From Xenosphaeropsis pyriputrescens (taxonomy: Eukaryota; Ascomycota; Leotiomycetes; Phacidiales; Phacidiaceae), in NCBI GenBank assembly GCA_022609375.1, contig JAGKQE010000030.1, forward strand, positions 1-64,000: a stretch of DNA of 64,000 nt, given 5' to 3'. Every line of letters starts with the position of its first letter. The stretch's first letter is position 1. Under the pieces are notes generated by a model, which worked only from the letters and a program-made list of their open reading frames with translations, ran no database searches and was not told the DNA's origin. The position numbers and the translations under genes are program-made. Positions 45,510-56,691 of this stretch are shown piece by piece.

Positions 45510-46851
45510 AGTGAAGAAGGAAGATGTGTTTGCAGACGTGACGGACGAATTGTTGGTGCTGGTGCTTTCTCACCAGCCATGATACAACAATATGTGGATG
45601 TTTGTGAAGACTACCTTACATTACCTTGCGAAGTATATACATACATAGATACGCATCCACATGTTTGTACTTGTACTGTATCCAGATGCATCTTACGAAT
45701 GCAACAGATAGAAAAGCAGCTGATTCGTCAGGCCTATGACAGAGTTACAGTAAGGAAGTGACAGACATGTCTATTGAAACCGAGGGGGTACGGAGTAGAG
45801 TAAAAGAGAGGTAGAGTCAGAGAGTGGTGGAAAGTGTCGTAGTGAAGAGATGGTAAGATCAAGGAACGGACCAGGGACCGGAGATTCAACCAGTCATGTC
45901 AGTTTTGTTCCATCTGAGCATTATTATGTACCTACCTGGGTATGATCCTCGTGTTGCCTCCCGCGTCGAGTCTCGTCCCACCTTCAATGAGCCAAGGTCG
46001 GTGGTCGGTGGTCGGTGGTCGGTCTTTGGTGTGTGCGGTGCTCGCCAGTTTGCCGATATGGGGAAGGCGGTGAGATCGTGGGGCTTAGGCACCAGCTGGA
46101 CAGGGGAGGGGGTGGGGGCTCTGGCTCTTGACACTCGTGACACTGGCACTTGAACTGCACTTGAACTGCACTTGAAACTGCACGCTTCAATATTACATAC
46201 TTGTGTGTGCATTTCCTATTTACACTTCGATACGTAGAGCATACATAAAGTCTACCTTATGCACTTGACACTGTTGAGTAAGTACAAGTATCGTAGTAGA
46301 ACAGCTGTGGAGTGCCTGTCTCATAAACATGAAAGCTTCAGTAAGGTACCATCTGAATCTGAACCTGAATCTGAGCATCTCACTCAGACCTTACCCATTT
46401 AGACCTGACGGAGTATTCTAATACACCTGAGCTTATTAGGGAGCTGCCAAGTTAGGTACCAAGCTGTAGCCACACAGTTACCATCGAGTTGCATTACGAG
46501 CATGAAAGCCAGTGGTTGATCGTAAGACACAGTTCGCCGTCTCTTCAACTTTTCTCCTAAATCATTAAGCCAGCTACTGAACATGTAGAATATACAAATG
46601 CAAATGCTTACTGTGTCATGAATGCTCGCATAGGTTGGCTACTTTTTTCTGCTCTTGTCACATGTTGTTGGTCGAGCTGAGCATTCTAGCCACGTGTGGT
46701 TTTATCTAGCCGTGAACATCAATATCACCTTGGATTGCACATCACCGTTTCTTTTATCCATGACTATTATTTTAGCTCCCAACATCAACATTCGACCTTT
46801 GGAGAAACTACAGAAATTGCGCACGCATAACTTGCGCCTATACCAATCAAG

Positions 46852-47686
46852 ATGGTGGGCTTCGTCTCTTCAATTATACAGTTAGATTGTCACTGACATA
46901 GCTTAGAATTCCACCTTCAATTCAGCCCTCAAGCAATCCACCTCCATTCGCAAAGACCTCGATGCCTTCGCCGAGAACCCAGCGGCAACCTCATTATCCC
47001 TCCAAGGTAGACGCCCCGTCTCTTTCTGCAAAGCGCACGATTAACAATCATCAGGCCAACTCTCCGCCTCCCTCACATCCTTCTCGCGCACCCTGGACGA
47101 CTACAACACGCTCGCAAAGCGCGAGCTGATCCCCACCAAGCAAGAAAAGGCCTACGAGAGAATCAAGAAGTTCCGCAGCGAGCTGCACGACTACCGGACG
47201 GAGTTCGACCGACTCAAGGCGCAGCGCGAAGAGTCGCAGACCACCATCAACCGCACGGAGCTGCTGGGCCGCAGGCCTCATCACACCGCGACCCCCGAGA
47301 ACCCCTATTCGAATGCGACGTTGAATGCCGCCGCGGCGGGAAGCAGTCCTTGGGTGCCGGCGGGCCAGTCGGGCTTGGGCATGGGCAGCCAGGATTATAC
47401 CAGGGAGACGCATGCCCTGCGAGAACAGAATTTCTTCCAATCGACGAACAATACTCTGGATGAATATTTGGCTAGGGGCCAGGCGGTCTTGGGTGACCTA
47501 GGGGCGCAGAGAGAAATGCTGAAGGGGACACAGAAGAGATTGTATAGTGTTGCCAACACACTTGGCATTTCAGGAGATACCATCCGGATGGTGGAAAGGA
47601 GAGCGAAGCAGGATAAGTGGATATTCTACGCTGGGGTGGTGATATTCTTCGTGTTTTGTTGGTTGGTCTTGAAATACTTGAGATAG
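46852..47686 (+). CDS. bos1: ER-Golgi SNARE Bos1
   Basis: Exons are 46852-46854 (ATG only), 46907-47006 and 47055-47686 (244 aa). After the start codon a 52-nt intron begins GTGGGC and ends CTTAG; exon 2 reads NSTFNSALKQSTSIRKDLDAF. The protein has an N-terminal helical domain, a Qb-type SNARE motif (about 150-215: LREQNFFQSTNNTLDEYLARGQAV, KGTQKRLYSVANTLGISGDT, IRMVERR) and a C-terminal membrane anchor (WIFYAGVVIFFVFCWLVLKYL). Size and tail-anchor layout match Bos1/membrin, which acts in fusion of COPII vesicles with the Golgi. Convergent with THI80, stop codons 98 bp apart. Confidence 0.93.
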
Positions 47687-47784
47687 GCGGATCGAATTTG
47701 CTTTGCATTCAGCGAGGTGTTTGGAGTTTGGCTCATAACGAGGACTGTCACTTGGTTTGAAAATGCTATGAAGCTGTTACTCAT

Positions 47785-48721
47785 CTATTTAGAGTCTATG
47801 TCTGCTGTCATGGTGTGGTCAATGGTAAATAGCACATCCTTATCTGTTTCGACTTCAACCCATGGCTCCCGTACATAATTGCTCGTACTGAGATTACCAC
47901 CGAATTGTGTCACCCAATTCTCCACGTCCCATTCGAGTCCCTTGGTACTGATGATAGCAGGCTCCTTGAGTGGTAGTATACCTATGTTTGTGCCCAAGAC
48001 GCACTTCTCATCCTTCACCTTGATCCTATGCTTCCCAGTCTTCAAAACGAAGGTAATAGCTTCTGTCGAGACTAGATACACCCTTCCATCCGCATAAGTA
48101 GTCGAGGTTTGGAAAGTAAGAAGATGATGTAGCTGAGACATCGCTTGATCGACACGACCCCCGAGGCCTCCTAGACAAACTATGTCAATAGCATGATGTG
48201 GAGCTATAGCACGGAGATGTTTAATGCTCTTAGTGAAGTCCGTTGAGCATTGATCTCGATCTTCAACAATACTGGTGCCAAGAGACTCGAATTTTGCTCG
48301 AACTTCATCTGTTAGAGAGTCTAGATCTCCACAGATAGCGTCGAGTTTCTATCGCAAATCAGTTTGCATATCTCAACAAGGTAACGAACGAGGACCTACC
48401 AAGAGATCCTCATTCTGGTGGTCTTTTGAAGAATTCACAAGGCTTAAAAGCCGGTTTGCGCCCCCATCGGCGGCTATACGAAAATTGGCTATGGAAGTTG
48501 GTCAGAAATGTATGTCAACCGATAGTGCAGGGAGTCAAGCCCAGAAATGTCACGGAGCCAGCTTGCATACCATTATTCCACAAAGCCTTGAGTAAGATAA
48601 GACTTTCAACAGGTTGATTCAATATAAGCAATGCGCCTGGCCTTAATTCCTGTCCTTCGGACTGCGATGAGGATAACAGTTGAGCCGGTTGCCATTCAGT
48701 GACATCAAATGAATTGCCCAT
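47785..48721 (-). CDS. THI80: thiamine pyrophosphokinase
   Basis: Exons are 48571-48721, 48400-48488 and 47785-48348 (267 aa). It shows the TPK signature in order: ALLILNQPV, FRIAADGGANRLL (across exon 2), ICGDLDSL (86-92, metal-binding Asp), DQCSTDFTKS and LGGLGGRVDQ, then a beta-rich C-terminal domain with TKGLEWDVEN and the LSTSN thiamine-binding loop. It converts thiamine plus ATP to thiamine diphosphate and AMP in the cytosol. The start at 48721 (GNSFDVTEWQPA) fits family length; the frame stays open upstream with another ATG at about 48823 that would add a hydrophobic extension. Confidence 0.94.
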
Positions 48722-48990
48722 AACTGCATACAGAATGAGAAGGAAGCATGTCCAGGGATCAAGTACACATGACGAGATATGCAAACCGAGCAAACAGTTT
48801 AGTGGCAGCAACCCGGATATCACGAAGTCACGTGTGCAACACCTCGAAATTCCAGGATAGGCACCGGCTATGATGCTTACAAAAGCACTTGGAACACTTG
48901 CGCCGTAGCCATCGACTTTCTTTTGTGAGCCATTGCACCTTTGCGAAGCATTTCATTCGTGGTTTTTCATTGCTTTATACCATTTACACG

Positions 48991-50147
48991 ATGCTGCAAT
49001 CAGCGACACGCACAGCGTCTCGTCGAGCCCTCTCGTCGAGCTCCTTGCGATCTGCCGCCTCCAGACGATGCCTCAGCACGGCACCGCCGGCGCAAAAGTC
49101 GAGAAGTTGGAAGAGCAGCGCCGCGCGATGGGCCATTGCTGCGGGAGGCATATACTATTACAACACCAGCAAATTCTTTGCGGAGGAACCAGAAAGTAAG
49201 TCACTTCGAGCTTGGAGCTCTTCGTTGGCTCTCGTGCTTACAAATTCGAATAGCTGCCATTAGAAGATTAGACTCTTCGATACAACAGGTCCAGGAATCG
49301 GACCTGCCAACCGTCGATGCGATTGTAGCGGAAAAACGCGCACGACAGGCTCAGGCAGCTGAGCAGGCGAGGAAAGAGGCAAAGGCGCCACGATCGGCGG
49401 ATAGTGAGGCTGTTGCCCATGCACAACATGAGACTGAAGGGCAGGTTGGTGGTCTTGGTGGCTTGGAAGAGGAGGCAGATCAACAAAGTGCTTTCAACCC
49501 AGAAACTGGAGAGATCAATTGGGACTGCCCATGCCTTGGTGGGATGGCGCATGGTCCTTGTGGAGAGGAGTTCAAGGCAGCTTTCAGCTGCTTTGTGTAC
49601 TCCAAGGAGGATCCAAAGGGTATGGAGTGCATTGACAAGTTCAAGTGAGTACGGACATATAAACCGATTGCTACAGAACTAACATATATCAAGGGGAATG
49701 CAAGACTGCTTTAGACAACATCCAGACATGTACGGTGCCGAACTTGAGGATGACGAGGATGAAGTAGAGGAGGAATTGAGAGCTCGTGAAGTCGCAAAGA
49801 TCGCAGAAGCACCATCAAAGGAAAACTCATCTGCGAAGTCGACTCCATCGTCGAAACCATCTTCGTCCGAGTCACAAGATTCCAACAAGGGCCAGGGACA
49901 ATCAGCAGGAATTGCCAAGGAACCTTCAAGAGAAGGAAAGGTAGATGTTCATGCAGCCCACGAAGGCGCAGGCGCAAAGGCGACAGGCCCATCATCACCA
50001 GCAGCGAGCGGAGAACTACCAAAAGCTGCTTATGATGCTACGGGTCACACTGCCACTGGTGCACAGGCACCAATCCCGGCCCCAACAGCGGACGGAGAAA
50101 TCCCAAAGGCTGCTTATGACGCCACGGCAAGTAATGAAGGGAAGTAA
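48991..50147 (+). CDS. MIA40: mitochondrial intermembrane-space import protein Mia40
   Basis: Exons are 48991-49195, 49254-49644 and 49694-50147 (349 aa). The N-terminus is Arg/Ser/Ala-rich (SATRTASRRALSSSSLR), a typical presequence, followed by an inner-membrane anchor (RWAIAAGGIYYYN). The catalytic domain has the redox CPC at Cys160-Cys162 (WDCPCLGGMAHGPCGEEFKAAF), then the twin Cx9C cysteines in SCFVYSKEDPKGMEC and MQDCFRQHPDMYG. This oxidoreductase receives and oxidises Cys-rich substrates with Erv1. The C-terminal 110 residues are disordered and carry a repeated GE(L/I)PKAAYDAT motif. Presequence plus anchor is the fungal form of Mia40; animal forms lack both. Confidence 0.95.
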
Positions 50148-50828
50148 TGAGAGACGTGGAGGTGTAAACTATGTACAATAGCTCAGTATTCAAGCATTCC
50201 TGCGGAGTATTATTCTTACAAAGAACACAAAACTAAATACAGAAAAAGACCTATTAGACTGGTAGTTCTGCATGGCGCTGGGCAAGAAGCGGTAGATACT
50301 CTAGCTCATGGTGATCTGCAATTGTGATGTGAGCTTGTCGGCCCAGACCGCAACATCCTTGAATACTAGTAGAAAGCATCAATGCTAACTGTCGCATAAG
50401 CATGCTGTCTGTTGTGAATAGATGTATGCGTATAAAATTGCACATTTTAGGAGTTTACCTTACCTATTCTAAGTACTTGTACCTACGGAAGTGTGAGACA
50501 AGACTCAGGAGCTCATCTAGACGCTTCTGTGCGACAGGAAGTTCCATGCAAATCATGGCCAAAGCGTCTTCTACGTCACTCGTCTAGGACTTTAGCGAAC
50601 AAAGTGCATGAGCCACAGGTGACCAGGTTTTGGGTTCACATGCGACCATCCATTCTCCAGTCACGACAATTCCCGAACAACAACAACAACAACTTCAATC
50701 ACAGCAGTTTGCATATATACACTTTTCGCTCGTAAGTTGGTCTTCATGTTAAAATTTGAATTTGAAGGCCTCTCAGTTTGCTAATGCCCATTATGAAGAT
50801 CACGAAACCCTATTCTCTCGAATCCAAA
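50148..50828. other. intergenic, no gene seen
   Basis: Spacer between MIA40 and the OM14-like gene. It contains a CAACAACAACAA run (about 50680-50692) in the probable leader of the latter. Confidence 0.5.
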
Positions 50829-51462
50829 ATGTCGTACGCAGCAGCAGCAGCTTCGGGCCCAAAGCAGAGCCCAGAAGAGGTATGTAAAATTTCCGCAAAT
50901 AATATTTTGAACTTGAACTGCGGCTCAGCATGCTGACAAGAATGAAAGGCAATGGCACCACCCCCACCAGCTGTTGAGCACAGTGACTCTCCATCCACTG
51001 CTTCTCTCATCGATGTCGATACCGACTCGGTACACACCGTTCCTTCTGATTTCCAAGAGCACAAGGTCCAAACGACAACTCAGGCTGAACGCATAGAGCG
51101 CGAAGCAGAGGAGGAGGCTGCTCGTGCAGAGAAAGAGTTCTCCAAGAAAGAGCAGCAGGCCAAAGAGAAAGCTAAGAAGGCCTCTCATAAGATGAAGGCT
51201 AACAGCGACAACCCGGTATTCATTGGCAACGCTGTTGCTGTTGTTGGTCTTTCTGGGCTCTTGGGATTCGGCGGCTACAAGAAGTATGCTGCTGGTGAAT
51301 TGACCTGGAAGGTTGTCGCTGCTTGGACTGGTGTTGTGGGTCTCTTCGCTGCTGGTGACTACTACCTCAGCCAGTAAGTATCTTCTCTATTGATTTAGCT
51401 GAACACCGTGCTAACGTGTTTGTAGATACTTGTTCAAGAACAAGTACCCACCAAGAAAGTAA
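50829..51462 (+). CDS. OM14: mitochondrial outer membrane protein OM14-like
   Basis: Exons are 50829-50879, 50949-51373 and 51426-51462 (170 aa). It starts MSYAAAAASGPKQSPEEAMAPPPP, followed by a long charged coiled-coil (ERIEREAEEEAARAEKEF, KKEQQAKEKAKKASHKMKAN). The C-terminal part is two hydrophobic segments (NAVAVVGLSGLLGFGGYKKY and TWKVVAAWTGVVGLFAAGDYYLSQ) with a short basic tail (YLFKNKYPPRK). This arrangement matches the OM14 C-terminal domain found across filamentous fungi; yeast Om14 acts with porin and as a receptor for cytosolic ribosomes at the outer membrane. Assignment is from recalled family pattern. Confidence 0.8.
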
Positions 51463-52204
51463 ATTTAGAGGGAATTTAATGATACGATAGCGGCATGACA
51501 GTGGGGGATCAGCGGGTGTATAGGAGGGGGTTTGGCGTGGGTTGGCTTTTTACGTTTCTCTACTCATCATGAAGTTCTCTGCTCTTGCTTCTGCATGTAA
51601 ATTCTATGATATTAGGATCACAGTTTTACTTCGAGCGCGTTCTTAGGTAGATTTGTTATCTCTATTATCTCCTTTGATTGAGTGCCATGTCCGTTGCACA
51701 CGCAAAATGGCTCAATCCTGGATGAAACAATATCGTTGGGGTTTGTTCCAAAACACTTTCACTTCATGAGGTTTGCGCGCTGTATATATCAGTCAGCGCC
51801 CACCACGCTTTATACGCAGAAGTTCGAAGCGCCGAGGTAAATTTGTCAGGGCTTATATAGCTTTGCATTTCAGACACATGCATTTGTTTAACACACAGAG
51901 CCATTGACGTTCATTGACGTAATAATTCTGCAACAAGACAAAGGTTGGTGTCCTTTAATCTAGGACGTTACTACGGATCGGCTCTGTCAGGTACATACCT
52001 AGGTGACGACATGATTTTAGGTGCTAAGCTCCAATATAAACAACACCAACCCCCAAGCATGCATCCTTTTCACTCTACTGCATATCTCTCATGATTTGGA
52101 ACGCAAAACGTCTGTCGAGGTCGCCAAAGACAATCTTATCAGCAGTATATTCTTGGGGCTTGTCAAATACTGTTCGGGAGGCTTTCTGGCTATCTGGAAT
52201 CAGA
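51463..52204. other. intergenic, no gene seen
   Basis: 3' flank of OM14 and promoter of the next small gene. A short in-frame extension of that gene reaches an upstream ATG at 52091. Nothing else stands out. Confidence 0.5.
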
Positions 52205-52758
52205 ATGGTGTCTTCGAAGGGAAAAGAGACGGATCCTAAGTTGAAGGAGAAAGTTACCGAAGGTACGTTGTGAACACTCTATTTGATCTTATTTACCCTG
52301 AATTTTGGACTTCGAGGCTGGTTCTGTAGGAAATGCTCGCTGCCAACACTCTGAGCAGGCTTATGATACCGCAATGATGAATTACGCATTGTGCTTGTGC
52401 TTATGATGATACAAAACAACAACTCAGAACTTCAAAGCTCAGATACATGAAGTATATGGCGAGGTTGAAGACTAATGCTCCTCACAGAAGTCAAGCAACT
52501 ACCCAACAAGGACGGCAGTGGGAAGGGCCAAATGGCTGCGTGGAAGGTATTGCACCAGAATTTTAGCACACCCCTTGCAATCACTGACATTCGCCTTTCA
52601 CCTGCTGACCTAGCTACCAGTCTTCCAAGATCGCCAAGAAATATGAAGACGAAGGAGGCGATTATGAGAACGAAGCCGGGTCGAAGAACAAGCCAAAGAA
52701 AGGCTCACCCGAGGCCAAATCCAGCGATGAAAAGACTAAGGGGTCGGACAAATCCTAA
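52205..52758 (+). CDS. small charged DUF5872-like protein
   Basis: Exons are 52205-52262, 52488-52546 and 52621-52758 (84 aa). It begins MVSSKGKETDPKLKEKVTEE, continues VKQLPNKDGSGKGQMAAWK and SSKIAKKYEDEGGDYENEAG, and ends in a Lys/Ser/Glu-rich tail. The sequence DPKLKEKVTEEVK, then KGQ and AxKxAKKYEDEGG, resembles small fungal and bacterial proteins of the DUF5872 type, whose function is unknown. An in-frame ATG at 52091 would add 38 residues (MIWNAKRLSRSPKT) that could be a targeting sequence; the shorter start fits the family better. Introns are 225 and 74 nt. Confidence 0.65.
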
Positions 52759-53578
52759 GATGGTGAGAATGACGAGGAGAGCAAGGGATACCCGGAACTA
52801 TACGAATAAATAGGGTCAAGGAATGAAGGGTTCTGTACAATGTTATTTTGTCCATATTGCTCAAAGCGAGTGATATTGTAGTCTTGACAAATATATAATC
52901 CAAGGTAAATCATTGCTAAATAGAGGCAACTTTGATCATAGGTAATAACCAGAACCAAATCAGAATAATCTATATGGCATTCCAGGCATATCACAACCCC
53001 AAATCCTGCACAGGAATCATGAATATGCGAGACGTGCTCCATTTAACATATCACTGACTTGATGAGAACATGTCATGAAATTATATTCCACTGCAGTCTC
53101 TACTAGTAGTGCTATAGACTGTGTCTCTTGAAAATGATGTGATTTAATAATAGATACCATAGCAGCAGCTTTAACTTGGTGTAATGTAGAATTGAATAGC
53201 TGTCGCACTTCTAAATTATCAAGAGATCTTCAAATAAAACTTAGTATACATATAGCTAACTATCTGATGTTCTGACTTGCTCTAGGTACTTCGGGTCCTT
53301 AAATCTTTTTTGAAAAATGTGATCGCCATTCGCGGTTGGTTATGATTCTGACAACTAGCTCCATACTTACAAAGGTTTGAGTCTACTAGAGACATAAGTT
53401 TGTAGCTACTATATCGAACTCACGCTGTTTTTGGTGGTCAGCATTGTTGATATCTTTGCTGATAGTAGCATTGATTTCTTCTGGCTTGGAGCAGGGTCCT
53501 ATATTTATCAACGTGATCATGATCGCACTTATACTGATAGCGTCTTTAAAGGTGGTATGCCACTCGATTGCATACCAA
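52759..53578. other. intergenic, no gene seen
   Basis: AT-rich convergent spacer between the small DUF5872-like gene and the flavin monooxygenase. ORFs are short and non-coding in character. Confidence 0.5.
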
Positions 53579-55708
53579 CTACTCCTCGTCCCATGTCGCC
53601 AAGCCCTCCTCCAAGCCTTTGATCTGCAGTGCCAAAAGCCTAGAGTAGAATCTACAAAGAGCCAAATTGCCGCCCATGAACCAGAAACCCTCATGCCCAC
53701 TGCGTCTCCACATGCTTCTGATCTCGCCCTCGCCATCAAAGCCCCAAACATCCTGAACCTTATCAGCAACCTCGTTGCCGAAGATAGTTCGTGTTTGTGT
53801 TCGCATGTTCTGATAGCCGGTGGCGAAAACGATCTCGTCGGCGTCAAGCGTGCTGCCGTCTGCGAAAGCAAGGCCTGTGGGGAGAACCCGAGAGATCTCT
53901 ACGCCTGATTTCATCTTGATGGCTCCCGAGACGATCAGGGATGAACAGCCGACATCGATGTAATAGCCTCCGCCGCGCTAATAGAAAAATGTCAGTGAAC
54001 ATATTTAAGGTGAGCTCGGGGATGCACACCTGGAGATACTTGATCCAAAGACCGGCATCATCGGGACCTTTGTCAAGCCTGAAGCCGGCCCTCTCAAGTC
54101 CATTAAGAAGTTCTCTATCTTTCTCTGCCATCTTTGCTGTCCCAAAAACGTTACGGCTCTTGAGAACAGAATTTGGTGTGCTGTGAAAGAAGATATCTGC
54201 ATCGTCCACAGGGGGCCCTCCCTCGCAATACAACGGATGCAATGACTGCGTACTTGTGTCAGCAGTAACGACATATGTAGATGATCGCTGGACCATCGTT
54301 ACATCGTATCCATTCTCATAAAAGTCTTGTGCAATGTCGTGGCCACTGTTGCAACATCCAACAACGATAGCCTTCTTGCCCTTAGAATCTTGAATAGCCC
54401 CTGTGAACTTCGAGGAATGAACAAGACGACCTGGAAAATCCTTGATCCCTGGAATATGATCTGGGAAGTTTGCTTCTCCACTATGCCCAGTGGCTTGAAC
54501 GATATGCTTTGGATGAAGCACTCTTGTTTCGGTTTTACCATTCTGTTTGCGTTCAAGAGTTACAGCCCATCGGTGCTCCTCAGGATTCCAGACAGAATTT
54601 ACAATTGATGTTTGGGTCCAGATGTTAAGTTCTAAGAGCTTGGAATACGCTTCGAACCATTCTCCAAGTTTGTCTTTAGGCGTAAAAATCGGCCAGTGTG
54701 CTGGGAATGGAAGATATGGAAGATGATCATACCCTTATCTGATGTTAGCCATTTGAATAATTTGATCCTTACTGATATTCTGCGGAAACACGTACAGATT
54801 GGGTCGTGCAATACAAGCTGATGATAACGAGTTCGCCAATTATCACCGACACGCTCCTCACGATCGACTATGAGTGTATTTACACCCAGCATTTGCAAAC
54901 GAGCGGCAGAAGTGAGGCCGGCTTGTCCAGCACCTGATGCGTGTCAGCCTAGACACATATACAGCACAGAAGATCCCTGAAATAGGAGGTATTCTGCCTG
55001 TCGTGTGGATACATACCTAGCACCAAAACAGTTGGCTCAACATCCTCAAAATTCTGCAAAGAGCTTCGTCGATCTTGCCAATTTTTTCTACCATGATTGG
55101 CACCACTATTTTACAATCAGCTATGCCATTGGCCCGGGTCTACGCGCTTACTGCTTAACGCCAGCAGGTCGTCTAGAGCCATTCAGCTCTTCGTGTCCTG
55201 TAAGGGAACGCAAAGTCGTGAACAGTGTAAAAGCCTTCCAAGCACCGCTATCCAGAGCAAGAGTCACAAGGCCAATTCCTTCGCCAACGTCTGTCTTGAC
55301 ATTTATGAAACTTGTGACGCCATCAACCTCTCCCTTAGTGTCTAATGGAGAAGTCTTTGGTGCTCGAAAGGGCGTGCTATCATCAATTTCAATTGACTTG
55401 ATGCGGCATCCCTTGGCCGCTCTCTTGATGAAGGAGTAGATTGACGGGGGACCATTGAGAGTGTGGAATTCCCAAGACAAGCACAGCTGGTCTCGCCAGT
55501 ATGATTCTTCTAAGAAGAGCTGGGACAAAGAGTCTGGGTTTGACAGGCTATCATTGAAAGACTTCACCCATGACTTGACGATGGAGGAGGCATCACTGGG
55601 CTTCGATTTGTTGGCTGGAGGAAATTTGGCTAGGTTGAGTGGCTGAGAACCTGGCTCGACGCGGTTGAAGGAAGGGATCACGTTTGGCCTTGATGCTACT
55701 GCTGCCAT
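53579..55708 (-). CDS. flavin-containing monooxygenase
   Basis: Exons are 55152-55708, 55017-55105, 54796-54933, 54030-54733 and 53579-53977 (628 aa). Residues 1-185 form an N-terminal domain of the NTF2-like type common in fungal FMOs (LFLEESYWRDQLCLSWEFHT). The FAD-binding loop VLVLGAGQAGL spans the exon 2/3 junction (about 212-222). Next come HDPIWYDHLPYLPFP, the HSSKFTG motif, a second Rossmann loop VVGCCNSGHDIAQ (about 380) for NADPH, and FATGYQNM near the C-terminus. This set fits YUCCA-like/indole-pyruvate-type monooxygenases with an extra N-terminal domain. Substrate unknown. The start at 55708 gives MAAVASRPNV; an in-frame ATG at 55822 would add 38 residues. Divergent from the dehydrogenase gene. 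Confidence 0.9.
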
Positions 55709-56691
55709 ACTGTAGGATTTATCAATGGACGAAGAAACGGGTCTGTAATTTTGAAGAGTTGAATGCAAATTTGTTGGGAAGAGGGAGACGATGATATATG
55801 TAAGGTAGTCTGGACATGACAACGGAATTGAACCGTGCCAGGAAGGCAGGAAAGCCGATAAGTCTAATCATCGATAGAGGACATGTTCTTACCTACGTTG
55901 AAGTGGGAGCAAAGTTAAAGACAGGCACCTTAGTCGTTAACGATTAAGTGCGCAGGTGCTGATGCAGGCGGTCTTCAGATAGGTGACATGGACTACATAT
56001 TGTTTTGTGGGGTAAGTCAACAAGGTGCAGCACCCAGCACGCGGAAAGCTTGTTTAGGTATTGTACTTGTAGATACTTCACATCGTCAAGTACTCCGCAC
56101 TGCGTTACTTGTACTTTGTACAGTACATTTGTATTCCACCTCTCGCTTCACCTGCCGGTCTCACTTGGATTGGGTGCTGTATCGAGTATCAGCTTTTGCA
56201 GAACGAGCACAGATGCAGTCATGAGGGCAGTTTAAAACGACTCGAGAGTTGCCTTTTCGTTGCTCCGATGCAGCACGAGGATTTGACGAAAGCATCGAAC
56301 ACTGTTCAAGCTACCCTTCTTTACAGAAGACCGTCGCTGGTGGTTTATGCTCGGACACTCTGTCCTAGAGAAAATCACAACGGTGAACCTTCGATGTTTC
56401 CTGCGAATATTGATGGTGTTTGAGCATGAGAATGTTCTCCTCGATATGTGTTGCGGAAAGTTGATCTCAGAGCTGAACTCTGCGTGTCGGAAGGTTACGA
56501 TTACCAGGCGAATGATGAAGAACCTCGGACGTGCGGGGGAAAGAAGCTCTATCCGACCCCACTACTACAGATATGTATGAGGTAGGTATCGCGGAGAGCT
56601 TCAAATATCATTAACGAGCACCAACCAAATAGCAACAATTACCACTGCAATTCACCAGTTGACGTGCCAAACAATCACTGCACATACAAAA
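55709..56691. other. divergent promoter region FMO / dehydrogenase
   Basis: No gene seen in 983 bp. Several short ORFs on the plus strand overlap in different frames and lack coding character. Confidence 0.5.

Larger units (their letters stand above)
44539..46851. other. 2.3-kb gene-poor region with short tandem repeats
   Basis: No gene I can support. The region is rich in simple repeats: GAAAGAAA (about 45054-45068), CATGTCCATGTGCATG-type hexamers (about 45196-45230), AGGTG/AAGTG pentamers (about 45458-45509), GGTCGGT (about 46000-46022) and a repeated GAACTGCACTT near 46150-46175. ORFs here translate the repeats. Confidence 0.5.
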
